A DNA stretch of 64,000 nt, taken from NCBI GenBank assembly GCA_030544215.1, contig JARZZO010000003.1:506001-570000 (forward strand), written 5' to 3'. The notes beneath the pieces were generated by a model that ran no database searches, had not been told where the DNA came from, and saw only the letters and a program-made list of their open reading frames with translations. Positions 12,590-24,185 of this stretch are shown in pieces (position 1 is the stretch's first letter; every line of letters begins with the position of its first letter). This DNA comes from Zantedeschia hybrid cultivar (Eukaryota > Streptophyta > Magnoliopsida > Alismatales > Araceae). Made by a program: the position numbers and the translations under genes.

Positions 12590-15500
12590 CCGATTCTTCT
12601 CTATGGCACCAACGACTAAGAATATTTAATTCCTCTCTTTATCTATATAATGTTATCATGTATTATTATGCATAAGTTTTATTAATTATTTAATGTGATG
12701 GTTATGTTAATATATCATACTCTTCATTAATATATTTTATTTGTACAAAAGATAAATATATTATTATATTTTTATTTTATGATTTAATTTATAATACATT
12801 TAAATTTTAATTATTTAGGATGAGGATATTTAAATCAAAACTTATCAAGAAGTCCTTCCAATGACTGGGTTCATTTTGTGTTCTCAAACTTCTTTCACTT
12901 CTAAGATAAGAAGTAATTCTATTTGGAATCACTTCTACTTGAGTCACTTCTGTACAAAGTACTACAAAAAAGTTCCCAAACGCAGCCAAAATACCTTAGA
13001 AGGACTACCCACATGTTCCCAAAAACAGCCTTAGTGTCTGGTGGAGACACCTGTGTTGCATACTGTGCCTGACTGCCCAAGGATATGGCATGGCAAAAAG
13101 CCCTCAAAATCAAGTTGCTCAGACAACATGATTAGCATAGTATTCAAGACAACCAAATGCATAAAATATAGAAATGCAACATGGACATTGCTGTACCATT
13201 GCAATATCCACAATAACATTTATTTCAGAATTGGAACATAGGCATTAGCATCCAGACATAGCAGCAGCATCTAAGTAGAAAAAATTGCAGAAGACACGGA
13301 TGGCAACAGCCAACAGGGGGCCAAATAAGAAAGCAAAATAAATTCAGGAAGAAAAAGAATCGAGAAATAAATCATGGAAAGGATAATACCTCCTGTGTGT
13401 CTCTACTATTTGTCACAGGCTTGTTGCCATTATTCTCAAGGATAATATGACGAAAAAGGCTGTTCGGGGCATCCTTGACAATATGCCATTTAACAGGGAA
13501 CTGACCACTCCACTTGTCCTGCTGCCAATAATCCACACTCCTCTCGAAATCCACAGGCCCAATCATCTCGGCCACACCACAAAATTGTCCACTGGCATTG
13601 ACCTATTTGCAGTTTTACCCAGTAAACTTATTTCAGTTACAATGAAAAGTCAAGGATCTACGTGCAAATGCAATTCCAGCCTAGGGGAGCTACAACATGT
13701 GCATCAAAAGAATCAGAAAATAGCATGACAAGGGATTACCGAGAAAAATAAGAACACTGGGCATTCAACTTCTTTCTCCTTCGCTTCACGGTAAGCCAAA
13801 TCCAGCTTCTTGTTTCCATTGGGTGTGCTGGCCCAAACACCATACTTAATACTCTTGTGCACATTATCTTCACTGTAAGATTTGATTATAAAGAACTTTG
13901 CATCTTTGTATTCTGTGACAAAGTCAGGTTTGTTACATTCATAGGCAACAACACCAGCAGACATTATAGTTTTGCCATCAGTTGTTGGGTTTGCATCAGT
14001 GGCCAAGTTCTTTGGCCTTGTGGCCCGTGGCCCTCGGTTTTGCTCGCTGAGCAAGTCAAGTGAACCATTGCAGCTGCAGAAAGCAGTACTGGCCTTTCCT
14101 CGCCAGCTACCTTTGTCAATTGCAACCCATCCCCGAGCATTCGTTCCCAGGTTAGCTCCAAAATTAGCACCCTGATGATACATACTGCTGTATGAATACC
14201 CTCTATCATAGGAGAGAGTTGATGATCCAAAACCACAGGCTCTTTGCTGCTGAGAATCCTGAACAATGCTAGGCAATATTAGGTCGAGCAATGAAAAGAA
14301 CTTTAAACTCCAGAAACTCAAGATTTTGTTATTTGTCTTCTCGACATTTATTGCACTTTTTTGTAGTTGTCTTAATTAAAAATGTTTTTTTACATATAAG
14401 CCCTCATAATCTTTTGATATTACAAATAAGTCCCCCTATTCTGACTCTTTACAAATAAACCCTCACAATCACAACTTTCTTACAAATAAGCCCTTTTAGG
14501 GGTTTATTTGTAATACCCTCAGGGGCTTATTTGTAAGCTTCAGGGGCCTTTCACTAATTCACAGTAAATTGCGGGGGCTTATTTGTAAAAAGTCAGATTA
14601 TGGAGACTTATTTGTAATATCAAAAGATTATAGGGGCTTATATGTAAAAAACCCTTTAAAAACAATCCCTTTTTTTTTGGTGCTATCTGCCCTAGTGGTA
14701 GATAGTATAAACCCGACCCCAGGCCACCAGGGTTCTAGGCTAAGCCCACCCGACAAAGACAATCCTTCTTATTGGTGCTCTTCAATTGAGGATGAGAGCA
14801 ATGTTTTATATCCATATTCTGTGTCCTTATGACTGATAGGTATGACTTTATTCCAAAATGGTGCACATTTAAGCAGTTTGGCAAGCAAGAAGATGACAAT
14901 ACATACTCTACTCTTCATAAATCAAGTAAACACAAAAAAATTCAATAATATGCCTTATCTAAAAGGTCCAAATTGCGGTAGAGTCTAGCATTTCAAAATT
15001 GATGTCTAGCCCAGAGAGATTGGTTTCCAATGTTGTAAGCAAGTAAACAACTGAGTATAAATATAACCCATGCTACATAACTGATCTCAGGGTGCAGAGA
15101 CACCCAGGAGGTTTGCCCAGAAGTAGCGACCCTTGAAAGAGTGCGTAATAGCTTATTGATCGAGCGCTCTTGCGCCGAAGATGAACGGGGCTAAGCGGTC
15201 TGCCGAAGCTGTGGGATGTAAAAATGCATCGGTAGGAGAGCGTTCCGCCTTAGATAGAAGCACCCGTGCAAGCGGGTGTGGACGAAGCGGAAGCGAGAAT
15301 GTCGGCTTGAGTAACACAAACATTGGTGAGAATCAAATGCCCCGAAAACCTAGGGGTTCCTCCGCAAGGTTCGTCTACGGAGGGTGAGTCAGGGCCTAAG
15401 ATCAGGCCGAAAGGCATAGTCGATGGACAACAGGTGAATATTGTACTACCCCTTGTTGGTCCCAAGGGCCGGAAGAGGCTAGGTTAGCCGAAAGATGGTT

Positions 15501-15923
15501 ATCGGTTCAAGGACGCAAGGTGACCCAAGGAAGAAGGGGTAGAGAAAATGCCTCGAGCCAATGTCCGAGTACCAGGCGCTACAGCGCCTAAAGTAACTAC
15601 CCCATGTCATACTCCCAGGAAAAGCTCGAACGACCTTCAACAAAAAGGTACCTATACCCGAAACTGACACAGGTGGGTAGGTAGAGAATACCTAGGGGCA
15701 CGAGACAACTCTCTCTAAGGAACTCGGCAAAATAGCCCTGTAACGTCGGGAGAAGGGGTGCCTCCTAACCTAAGGGAAGGGGGTCGCAGTGACCAAGTCC
15801 AGGCGACTGTTTACCAAAAACATAGGTCTCCGCAAAGTCGTAAGACCATGTACGGGGGCTGACGCCTGCCTAGTGCCGGAAGGTTAAGGAAGTTGGTGAC
15901 CTGATGACAGGGGAGCCAGCGAC

Positions 15924-15964
<41 letters not shown>

Positions 15965-18900
15965 TTCTACAACCTATTGTCACTCATTTTACCTTATTCA
16001 ACTTTCTCCACCATTGTTGCTGCTTCCTAAACTAGTTTGCTCTAGACAAAAGATCCTTCTTTCGTTAGTCATGACTCACATGTATGACACCAAACTAAAG
16101 ACTTAAATAATTTATTCTACCAACACAGGCTACACAGCATCTCCACAAGATTATCACGTGATACTGGGCTGGGCCACATTTAGAAAGCTGAAGTCAAAAT
16201 TGTAAGGGGAAGGATTCAGTATGTCGCAGTCCAATGCAAAAAGTATTATATGCAGACTTCCCCAGCACTAAATAGCTTACAGCCTTACAGTACATTTTTA
16301 TTTTGTTCAGCTCTTTATAGTTTATAATTTATTGGGAACCAAATTGGAGTTAGAAAAGTGATTTTAACATATTTGAACCACAAGATTTCCAATCAAATCT
16401 AGCTTTACATCAGAGGAAAGATACATACTACATGGTCAGCATTGTACTTTTTAAAGCAAAGGATTTTCAGTAATAGCAACCATAGGATCCATGAACTACC
16501 ATAAACTGAACCCTCTTCCCTTTGGTTTGTTTATCCAATCATGAAGATCTAAATGAATCTAGCTATGCATGTACAAAAAATGATGGATAGGGCTACTGAA
16601 ATCACTCTTTCAACTTTTCTGCCCATAGCCTTGGCATCCTTGCCTTTCCTTCCCTGGGGACAGCAAAAGCAGGGCTATGTGGTTCACAGAATGGAGGTCT
16701 TTATCCCTACACTTCTTGAAAAGGTGGGATTATACGACTACGATCAAACGAAAAGGTGGGATTCTACCATCACAATCAACCTCTTGTAATAAAATCGATG
16801 AGAAAAAGAAATGAAGACGAGGATTATTTGTGTAGTCCATTCTTAGAATAATAAATACTAGATGTATGTAGGTGGAGTCTACCTGTGTCCTTTATAGTAA
16901 CAACATTATTTCAGTGAAAAAATGGTGTATTCTAGCATTTTTCCCTGTGCATCATACATGCACATTCTTATAAGATCATCTGACATATCATGGTTTCATT
17001 TCAGCTAAGGGCATGTTTGTTTGCACTTGGTTGAGATTTCAAGGCCCTTGACTGTGGAAGGAAGCTAAAAGTAGTACTATAAACAAATGTGAACCAGTAG
17101 CATCAGGATTTTGGATTCTCCCAAAAAGCTAAACATTTGAAAATGGGACGGGTGGAATCCCACATGCAATATCCCCTACCCCTTTCAGATTTTGTGGGAA
17201 TCCTCAAAAAGGATAATAAGGAAATCTGTCACTAATAACTTGGCATGTTAGCCAAGGCCACTCCCAGTTGCAAACAACTCCAGCCTACATGATAATCAAC
17301 CCAGAAGAAGATTGAAATGCAGGTAGGAAATTTTGTCAGATTTGCAATCTCACAGTATTATTTTTCAAGCAAGTTCAAGAAGTTGTTTTCTCTTCACAGA
17401 TGAATCAGGTTGAGTAACAATACCATTCCAGAGGAAAAGGGGGATAAACTATTTCCAAACGTCCCAAATCCACCACTTGGAGGAGGTGAAGCTGCAGGTG
17501 AAAATGGAGTCAAAGGTCTCTGCCCATCTGGGGATTTCGACCAATCTGACCAAAGCCCGCCAGATCCAAATCCACCAAAGCCTTGAAGCAAAATACAGAA
17601 ATAAGGGTATGTGGTCCAACATCTGAACAGCACACCATTCGAATTCAGATCAGCAAGAAAAGTACCTTGTTGTTCAGCGCCAACTGGGATTGTCAAGTCA
17701 CCTTGTGATACTGGTGCAGAAGAATTCAAATATGGCATGGTAACAGGGCCTGGCTGTTGAAAATAGGGACCTGCAAATGTGAATTGCTGTGTAGAGTACA
17801 TCTGGTTATCCCTACTCGAAGAAGACAAAGGTGTAGTTACTGGAGAATAAGGTCCATACGGCATCTGAGGACTGTATCCATAACCAGTGTGGAACATAAG
17901 AGATGCACCCTTCATGTAAAGAAATGAAACAAATTTCAAGAGAAGTTTGTAAGAATCACATGTGATGGAAAGCAAGAACTAAAGAAACATGTATGGATCT
18001 ATACTTCTTTTTCTCATACTTACATGGGATCCAGTTTCCATTCCTTCTTGATTTAAAAACTGAGGATACTCATCCCACTCTATAGGAGGATTCTCATAAC
18101 CTGAAGAAGCAACATAGCTTGGTTTTAAGTAGAAAATAAATAAGAAAAAGATGAATTGTTTAAACAAACCCTAGGTGTCATTTAGGAGTAAACACAAGGA
18201 ACACTATAGCTGCTATGTACTATAGTTAACTTAGTATTCAAGTTCTCTACTTCACCGAAGTAATACAAAGTCATGCCATAAAGGAGAACAAGAAAAGTGC
18301 ATGTTATGCCAGAAGAAGAGAAGTGAGAATCCGAAAGATCTTCTGTACAGAAAATTTTAATTTACATAGTTTCGCAGGTGAATTTATTTCATTGAACAAC
18401 TACATTGTTGCGCACACAAGGAAAGTTCACAAAGTTAAATACATGATACATCATCTTGCAGGTGACTGTTTCCTAGAATAATTGCCCATAATTATATGGG
18501 AGGGTTGTATATGAAATTCAAGAAATGATACATCACCGACAACAGGGCTTATTTCAATCAATGTATGAATTACTAAACCCCATAATTATAATGTTTGACT
18601 ATCATTATACATGGTAACAAACAAAAAATTAACATTTATTAAAGTTACGCATCAAAGAACTACATAGTGATGAATGTTCAAATCATCATCTTTCACATCC
18701 AAGAAAAACATTCATATGCTCCTTTTCATCATTCATGGAAACTACTTGCTACCCTTCACTGCAATCAATGAATTTCCAGGTATAAAATGTTCTGATGGTG
18801 TGTTGAGATAAGTATGCTTAGATAATTACATTACATGGTGCATTATGATCTTATACCATCATCCTATGGTGTATAAAGAGTATCAAAGAATCAGTCTTAT

Positions 18901-20891
18901 ATAGACCATGTGCAGCTTATACTTATGTGGATTATTAAGACTAGATTGATACGTCATAAGTCAATATTGTTAGTTTGACAAAAAATATATATATGGCAGG
19001 CAGGTGTTATCTGCACAAACCTCCATAATATATTGTCTGCACCTGAGGAGCATATATGTTTGGCTGATAAACACCACTATGGTGAGCACGTCCATCCACA
19101 AATCTCATCTGATCTGTTTTGTCCCCTGGTAGATCAATGCAGATTGCATTGCATGGACCACTTGTGGATGCCTTTTCTTCATCCCTAATCAAAGGAATCT
19201 GAAAGACAAGAAGTAAATTACCACGATCCTCGTGAAAGATAAAGAAAAGTATCTTGGGGACAATGGAAGGAACTCAAACCTTTTCTTTCTGGTTTTCTGA
19301 AGCAGCGGACTTTTCCTCGGCTGGTGCCACCAGTGTGCCTTGTGACTCGATAGATTCTGAAAAATGGCGTAATAAACCAATATAATAACACATTCAAATC
19401 CATCTTGCTAAAATCTGAAAAATGGCGTAATAAACCAATATAATAACACATTCAAATCCATCTTGCTAAGATCTGAAAAATGGCGTAATTAACCAATATA
19501 ATAACACATTCAAATCTATCTAGCTAAAATATAAAGTAACGCAGCTGAGGCTTTTGTTGGGCCAGGTGCCTCAGCTAGATACTAACAATATGGTATTAGA
19601 ATTGCTAATAGCCGATTAAGCCACCCAATCTTATTTGAATTCCTCACTGTCAGTCGAACAGAGGGAATGGTTATCTCTCCTGAAGATGCACAGGGACGAG
19701 GAACATTAACAGCACAATATGTGATGGAACCACAATTGGACCTATAACTAGACTTGGTTCTGGTACTGTACTTGGAGTTGAATATGAGCATTGATAGACA
19801 GATCTAAGCCACTGCTACCATAATAGCAGATCATCTGGCAAAGTCTTAATTCTCCGTTCTTTGACGATAAAAACTAACACCAAAAACGGGTTGGACAACA
19901 TTCAGTCTAGCATTTCTTTACATATTCCCGATTATCCTAATCCGACCTGGCTGATTGCCACCCCTATTAACTACACATGAAACCCGATACCATTCCCTGT
20001 ATGAACACATCTCGCTATCAAATAATTTGAGGAAATAAATTGGAAGCGAATGCATAACATCTTTGAGCATTGTGGTTCTTTCATCCGGACCACCAGTGGC
20101 CGCATTTCTACACCTTTTCTCTCGGTTGAGCCTTTCTGGGTACCCGCTGGGCTGCTTGAGAAAAGCTTAATTGCAGAACGTTAAGGGGTAGGAGAATGAC
20201 ATAACGGATGTCAAAATGTAGTAGAAAAGTGAGGAGCGGTAAGAGATCTATCAAGGAGTTGACAGAGTGTACACCCACATCTGATCGCTGGGAGATTAGT
20301 TAAAAGTGAGCTAGATCTTGCTTGGCTACTCTTAGATGCAGCATTATACGCGGCACATATCGCAGCCCCCCGACAAGCCGGAAACATCTGTGTTGGAATT
20401 AAGCAATTTAGCTCCTAATTGTTTCATGGGGTAGACAAGAAGGTTGCAACGATGCACGAGAGACGAGTCTCTCCCGCGATCAACTCTAATGAAAACGTAT
20501 TGGTAGGCGCATAGGCGTGCTGAACGAAGAGAAGAGGAACGACGTGAACAAGAAACCGCCAATCACAGGTAACCTCGCAAGTCGCAACCAATCAAGGACT
20601 GGCGCTAAGTAGACGCGAGGTGGATGGAAGGAAGGGCGGCTCCTTCCCCGGCCACGCAAGTCGCAACCAATCAAGAACTGGCGCTAAGTAGACGCGAGGT
20701 GGATGGAAGGAAGGGCGGCCCCTTCCCCGGCCAGAGCAGAGCAGCGATGATGATGATGGGCAGAGCAGCAGAGGGAAACGTTCCCGGTGGCCGGTGTAGA
20801 TGAGCGCTCCTAGACGCAAGGCGTGCAAGGTTTCTAATCAATTACCCGGGGGCACGACCAGATCCGGGCTGTGCTTCTCCGCCGTGGCCAT
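9660..20891 (-). CDS. YTH-domain m6A reader protein (ECT family)
   Basis: Seen: nine coding exons, all with GT/AG boundaries and consistent phases: 20891-20846, 19356-19280, 19198-19021, 18100-18024, 17909-17666, 17581-17424, 14258-13740, 13602-13390 and 10052-9660 (1905 nt, 634 residues). The first ~370 residues are Tyr/Gly/Pro/Ser-rich and probably disordered. The YTH domain covers about residues 378-513. Its three cage tryptophans are present: W402 (in GVWASTPNG), W459 and W464 (in YWQQDKWSG), with the 57 and 5 residue spacing of Arabidopsis ECT2. A short polyglutamine tract follows at about 547-555. Known: plant ECT proteins bind N6-methyladenosine in cytoplasmic mRNA and affect mRNA fate and organ growth. 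Inferred: a functional reader, closest in layout to ECT2/ECT4-type proteins; the exact orthologue is not assigned. Start chosen at the only ATG giving a matching exon 1 phase. Confidence 0.93.
10053..13389 (-). other. YTH gene intron 8 (3.3 kb), probable small transposon inside
   Basis: No exon of the host gene is expected here, because flanking codons join directly (RDTQE to VKLEE). A likely inserted element runs from about 12179 (GGCCGTTTG) to 13030 (AAACAGCC); related CTTCTTAGAAGTG and TTCCCAAA(T/C)GC motifs recur at 10396, 12245 and 12969. A GA/TA run lies at 12558-12589. Open frames at 11974-12423 look random. Confidence 0.5.
14386..14652. mobile_element. Foldback (MITE-like) element in YTH intron 6
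   Basis: The left arm from 14390 (ACATATAAGCCCTCATAATC) is matched in inverted orientation by the right arm ending near 14645 (GATTATAGGGGCTTATATGT). The arms are about 75-80 bp, with repeated CTTATTTGTAA units between them, so the whole element can fold on itself. It has no coding capacity. A target duplication was not clear because poly-T/A flanks the ends. Confidence 0.75.
14688..14760 (+). mobile_element. tRNA-derived SINE-like head
   Basis: Has a pol III A-box-like TGCCCTAGTGG (14688-14698) and a B-box-like GGTTCTAGGC (14731-14740) 32 nt apart, tRNA-like spacing. It is too short and diverged to be a tRNA gene. It sits directly after the foldback element in YTH intron 6. Confidence 0.4.
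15105..15964 (+). pseudogene. rrn23: Plastid 23S rRNA fragment (nuclear plastid DNA insert)
   Basis: About 860 bp closely resembles the middle of chloroplast 23S rRNA: GAGTGCGTAATAGC, AAGATGAACGGGGCTAAGCG, GAAAGATGGTTATCGGTTCA, AGTCGTAAGACCATGTA and TAACTATAACGGTCC. It lies within intron 6 of the YTH gene, antisense to the host. Small indels and substitutions at normally constant positions, and the absence of the rest of the rRNA operon, show a dead transferred fragment. It stops abruptly after CGGTCCTA. It could have come from the plastid directly or through mitochondrial DNA. Confidence 0.9.
15965..17423. other. Rest of YTH intron 6, nothing recognised
   Basis: AT-rich intron sequence between the plastid insert and exon 6. 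A GGGCATGTTTGTTTGCAC-like sequence at about 17006 resembles the end of a small DNA transposon, but no partner end was found. Confidence 0.5.
18101..19020. other. YTH gene intron 3
   Basis: About 0.9 kb of AT-rich sequence; no gene or clear repeat seen. Confidence 0.6.
19355..19530. repeat. 58-bp tandem repeat (three copies) over a splice acceptor
   Basis: Copies begin at 19356, 19414 and 19472 with almost identical sequence. On the gene's strand each ends in CCATTTTTCAG, so the 3' splice site of YTH exon 2 is present three times. Confidence 0.92.
20581..20735. repeat. 79-bp tandem duplication in YTH intron 1
   Basis: GTCGCAACCAATCAAG starts at 20581 and again at 20660; the following sequence through CCTTCCCCGGCC is nearly identical in both copies. 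GC-rich, close to the gene's first exon. Confidence 0.9.
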
Positions 20892-21300
20892 CGAAGCCGC
20901 CAGCCGACTCGGTTGTAGTTCCACCGCTGACGATCTACTCCTCTGCAGCCCGCCGGCCCCCCTCCTCCTCCGACGCTCTGCTCCTCGGTTCTTCCTTGCT
21001 TCGTCTCCCGCTGCTGCTGCTGCTGCCGTCGCCGCCGCTACTCTTGGTGCGGGAGGTGATCGGAAGGGGGCACGGGGTGGGTGGGGAAGAGAGATTTGGA
21101 GACGGCACTTTTCCGGGCGGAAGAGGCGACTTTGCGGGCAGGAAAGGTAGCAAGTAAGCAACACGTCGCGGTTATAAAATAAGAGAAGGAAACGGAACGA
21201 ACGGGTTCCCTCCTCCGTCTGCCTTTTTAGGAAGAGAATTATCAAAGGAAAAGGAAAAGCCGACCTGACGGGCCGGCCCATTTACTTAAAGTCCATTTGC
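20892..21300 (-). promoter_or_regulatory. 5'UTR and promoter region of YTH gene
   Basis: GC-rich block upstream of the YTH ATG, with a CTG/CCG trinucleotide run at about 21010-21036. Open frames on both strands here reflect base composition. No TATA box was confidently placed. Confidence 0.4.
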
Positions 21301-23047
21301 CCTCCTAGCGCAAGAAAAAAAGAAATCCTCTCTAGACGATTAATGTGAGTTGAGTCGTTTGATCAGGCAGGCTGTATGAAATGAGACTATCTATCTATAC
21401 AAGGATCTTGTCTTATAATTGTGGTCTTTTTCCTTCATGATGGAGTGACCGTCTACCACTTTTTTGTTTTGGGGGAAATAGAGACAAGAGAAGTTGGAGC
21501 AAAAGAATCACACACGTGCGTCCAGTCTACAGAAGCGCCACGTTATTGTGGAAGCTTCCTTTTTAGTCGGTGGTAAAAAAAAGTATGCATTACCTTGTCA
21601 TTGTTCCCAGCTGTGCACTCTCTCTCTCCCTCTCCGTCTCCAAGTGCCGGTCTAACGAGGATGGGCCCGGTCCACGCAAGCCGAGAACCGCCTGGGCGGG
21701 TGGGTCCCTCTACTCTACTTGCAACTTGCAACTTGCAAGAGCGAAACAAAGGTCGGCTCACTGGTGGGATAACTCGACTTCCCCTTTGAACAACAAGGCA
21801 AGTACAAAGACTCTATTAAAATGTTGTGCTTTCCATGCTAACAATCTCCAGAACTACCTCGTCCCGCAGACAAAGGCTGGCAGCCCAAGGGGATCGCCAC
21901 CACTTTCTTCTCATCCGAGTGGTGTCTGCCTCCTACAGGCAGTCTTCACGGTAAAACTTGTTCTAATCTTGATGCTTTGGTTCCCATCATATCAGCTGAG
22001 ATGATCTAATCCTGTACGTACTTATCATAACTCCTTCACCGTCCATACGCCTACGCTTTTGGCCAGTTCGGCAGTGGCCCTGTTGGGTTGTAAACGAGTT
22101 GAGTTGGTATATCGATCAAACAAAAGAAAGACAGTTGGTTATAACTTACCTTAATCTCAACTTGTTTAGTAATCTACTTGAATCTAAATTTGATTTTAAC
22201 TGCTTGGATATTGATGCGTCGGATTTCATTTTACAAGCAGTCGAATTTCGAATTCAATTTGAACTTTTCAAAACATTAAACTACACAACAAGTTACACTT
22301 GTTCGAATATGCATGTCTTTTATCTCTATGTTTCATGTAAATTATTAAATGAAATATAATAAATAAATGAGTGGACAAACACAATCAAACTTATTTTACT
22401 ACGAGTATTAATGACCGGATCCTGCCTGGTTCAAGGTCTGCTCATTTACGAAACGAGCCTATAACTTTGTTTCAAACCATTTTAAAAATAAACAAGCTTA
22501 AGCAAGGAGGGGTGATCCATAGAGGAAATGGCCAGGACCCAGTGGCCTTTTTCAGAATGATAGAACCAATTAAGCGACAACACAACAATCGGTCATAAAA
22601 ATTATATGAAATTTCATCACTCCAATGATGTAACTTCAGAAAAAATATACAACTCTTCTGATAGTTTGTAGGCTCAATCCTTCCCTTAGTCATACGGAAG
22701 GATCAGAAATAGAAACGGAACATGAGAAGCAGATGAATTCCTTCGGAACAACCATATCACATCCCGGATCTGATGAAATAGGATGAATTGAGATGACACG
22801 GCCCTGTGGTTTTAATTACAAGAAAAGAAAAATCAAGTGTCTTTTAGGGCGTTTATTCTGAGGAATTTGCACTTTGTCGGCTTGCTATCTTTAGCTGGCA
22901 ATAAAGCTGGATCACACCAATTAACACACGGCAATCTAAACCAAGGGGCAAAAATTGTTCACATCACTTCCATCCCCGTAAATTAGTCCATGAGTAAACC
23001 TGATGGAATGATAACAGCAAGATGGTAGCATCTTGCTGACATAAATA
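21301..23047. other. Intergenic spacer
   Basis: No gene recognised. It contains short CT-rich tracts (about 21617-21645) and unsupported open frames. The 3' flank of the F-box pseudogene lies at its right end. Confidence 0.55.
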
Positions 23048-24185
23048 TTACTCCACAAATAAGTTATCTAAACAAGGCCGAATGTAGACGCATTCTCCCT
23101 TCTTCAGTTGCACTCCACGCCTCAAGAGCTTGAATGCCTCCAGTCCCTCGGTGGTGACTTTATGCCAGCCATGGATGTACAAAATCTCAAGCCCCTTGCA
23201 GCCATTTCGCAGAGCCTCCAACCCACTGTCGCATAGACTTCTGCATCAGTTCACATGTAAAACCCTCAAATTTTTGTAGCTCAATCCGACTGCAGACCAA
23301 CCAGGAAAGCGGACCTCATGACACACAGCAAGACTCCACTCCTCAAGCAATGGCATCCCCTAGCTATGGTTGCCACTGACTCATTAACCACGAATCAACA
23401 CATCCGAAGATTGACAAACCACAGCTTTGTGGCAAATCCAGCGCCAATACCATCCAAACCATCACCATCGCTCCAACACCTCAGACCAGAAACATTTAAG
23501 TACTCCAGTCCACCCCCACTAAGAACCCCTGACTTCCACGTAAGTCAAGGTTGGAGAATAACCCATAAACCCAATGCCAGTAATGCTCCTGCAGAATAAG
23601 ATCACCACCAAGTGCAGTTGCAGACAGTCTCTTGAAAGATGAGCAATCCCACGACCCAAAATAAGCAAGCAATAAGATAGGTTTATGTTTACTAGGACTG
23701 AGCAACACTTAGCAAGGCGTCCTATTCCCACATCAGTGATACTACAGTGATTAAGAGTAATGGATACTAAGTGCGGGCGGGCATCCCATAGAAACCAGAG
23801 ACAGACCATTATCAGTGATGCCGGAGCAACAACAAAGGGATAAAGATCGAAGGGTTGACCCAGAATCCTGCAACAGCAAGTGCAGAATCGGCTTGCTCTG
23901 TGCACCCAGCTAGCGAGACTGAGCTAAGCGATGGAAAAATAACCAATAGCTTGGTAGATATCCGGTATGTAGTTGGTAAACATCTGGATTGTATGACAGT
24001 TGGAAAGTTAATGGCCTGCGGGCTGTATTTTGTATCTGCAGCCAACGGCGGCAGGTCAAACCAAAAGCACTGCGATCATCAAAAGTCTCAAGCTTTTGGA
24101 ATATGGTAAGTAGGCAATCTTCGGCTAGATCTCCCATAGAGACTGAGCTATGTGACTCACATCCTAATTCAGTTTTCTCGGCCAT
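23048..24185 (-). pseudogene. F-box/LRR (FBL12-like) pseudogene
   Basis: Seen: an intact F-box start (MGDLAEDCLLTIFQKL, then AFGLTCRRWLQIQN), followed in shifting frames by leucine-rich repeat segments (SLAGCTEQADSAL, HCSITDVGIGRLAKCC, NINLSYC, GGGLEYLNVSG, GLEALRNGCKGLEILY) and an ending like the family's C-terminus (LRRGVQLKKGECVYIRP). The order and total length of about 379 codons match F-box/LRR-repeat protein 12, an SCF ubiquitin ligase subunit. Several frameshifts, a TGA where arginine is expected (about 23250), and further in-frame stops show it is not functional as a full protein. It reads through without introns, so it may be a retrocopy, but no poly-A or target duplication was established. 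Its ATG overlaps the end of the neighbouring gene. Confidence 0.85.

Noticed and set aside
15181..15670. Open frames within the rRNA-like block
   Set aside because: The DNA is plastid 23S rRNA; frames on either strand are by chance. A working rRNA gene was also rejected: it is a fragment with indels and no operon.
20838..21281. 147-codon frame covering YTH exon 1
   Set aside because: Only the final 15 codons are used; the rest is 5'UTR with CTG/CCG repeats upstream of the chosen ATG.
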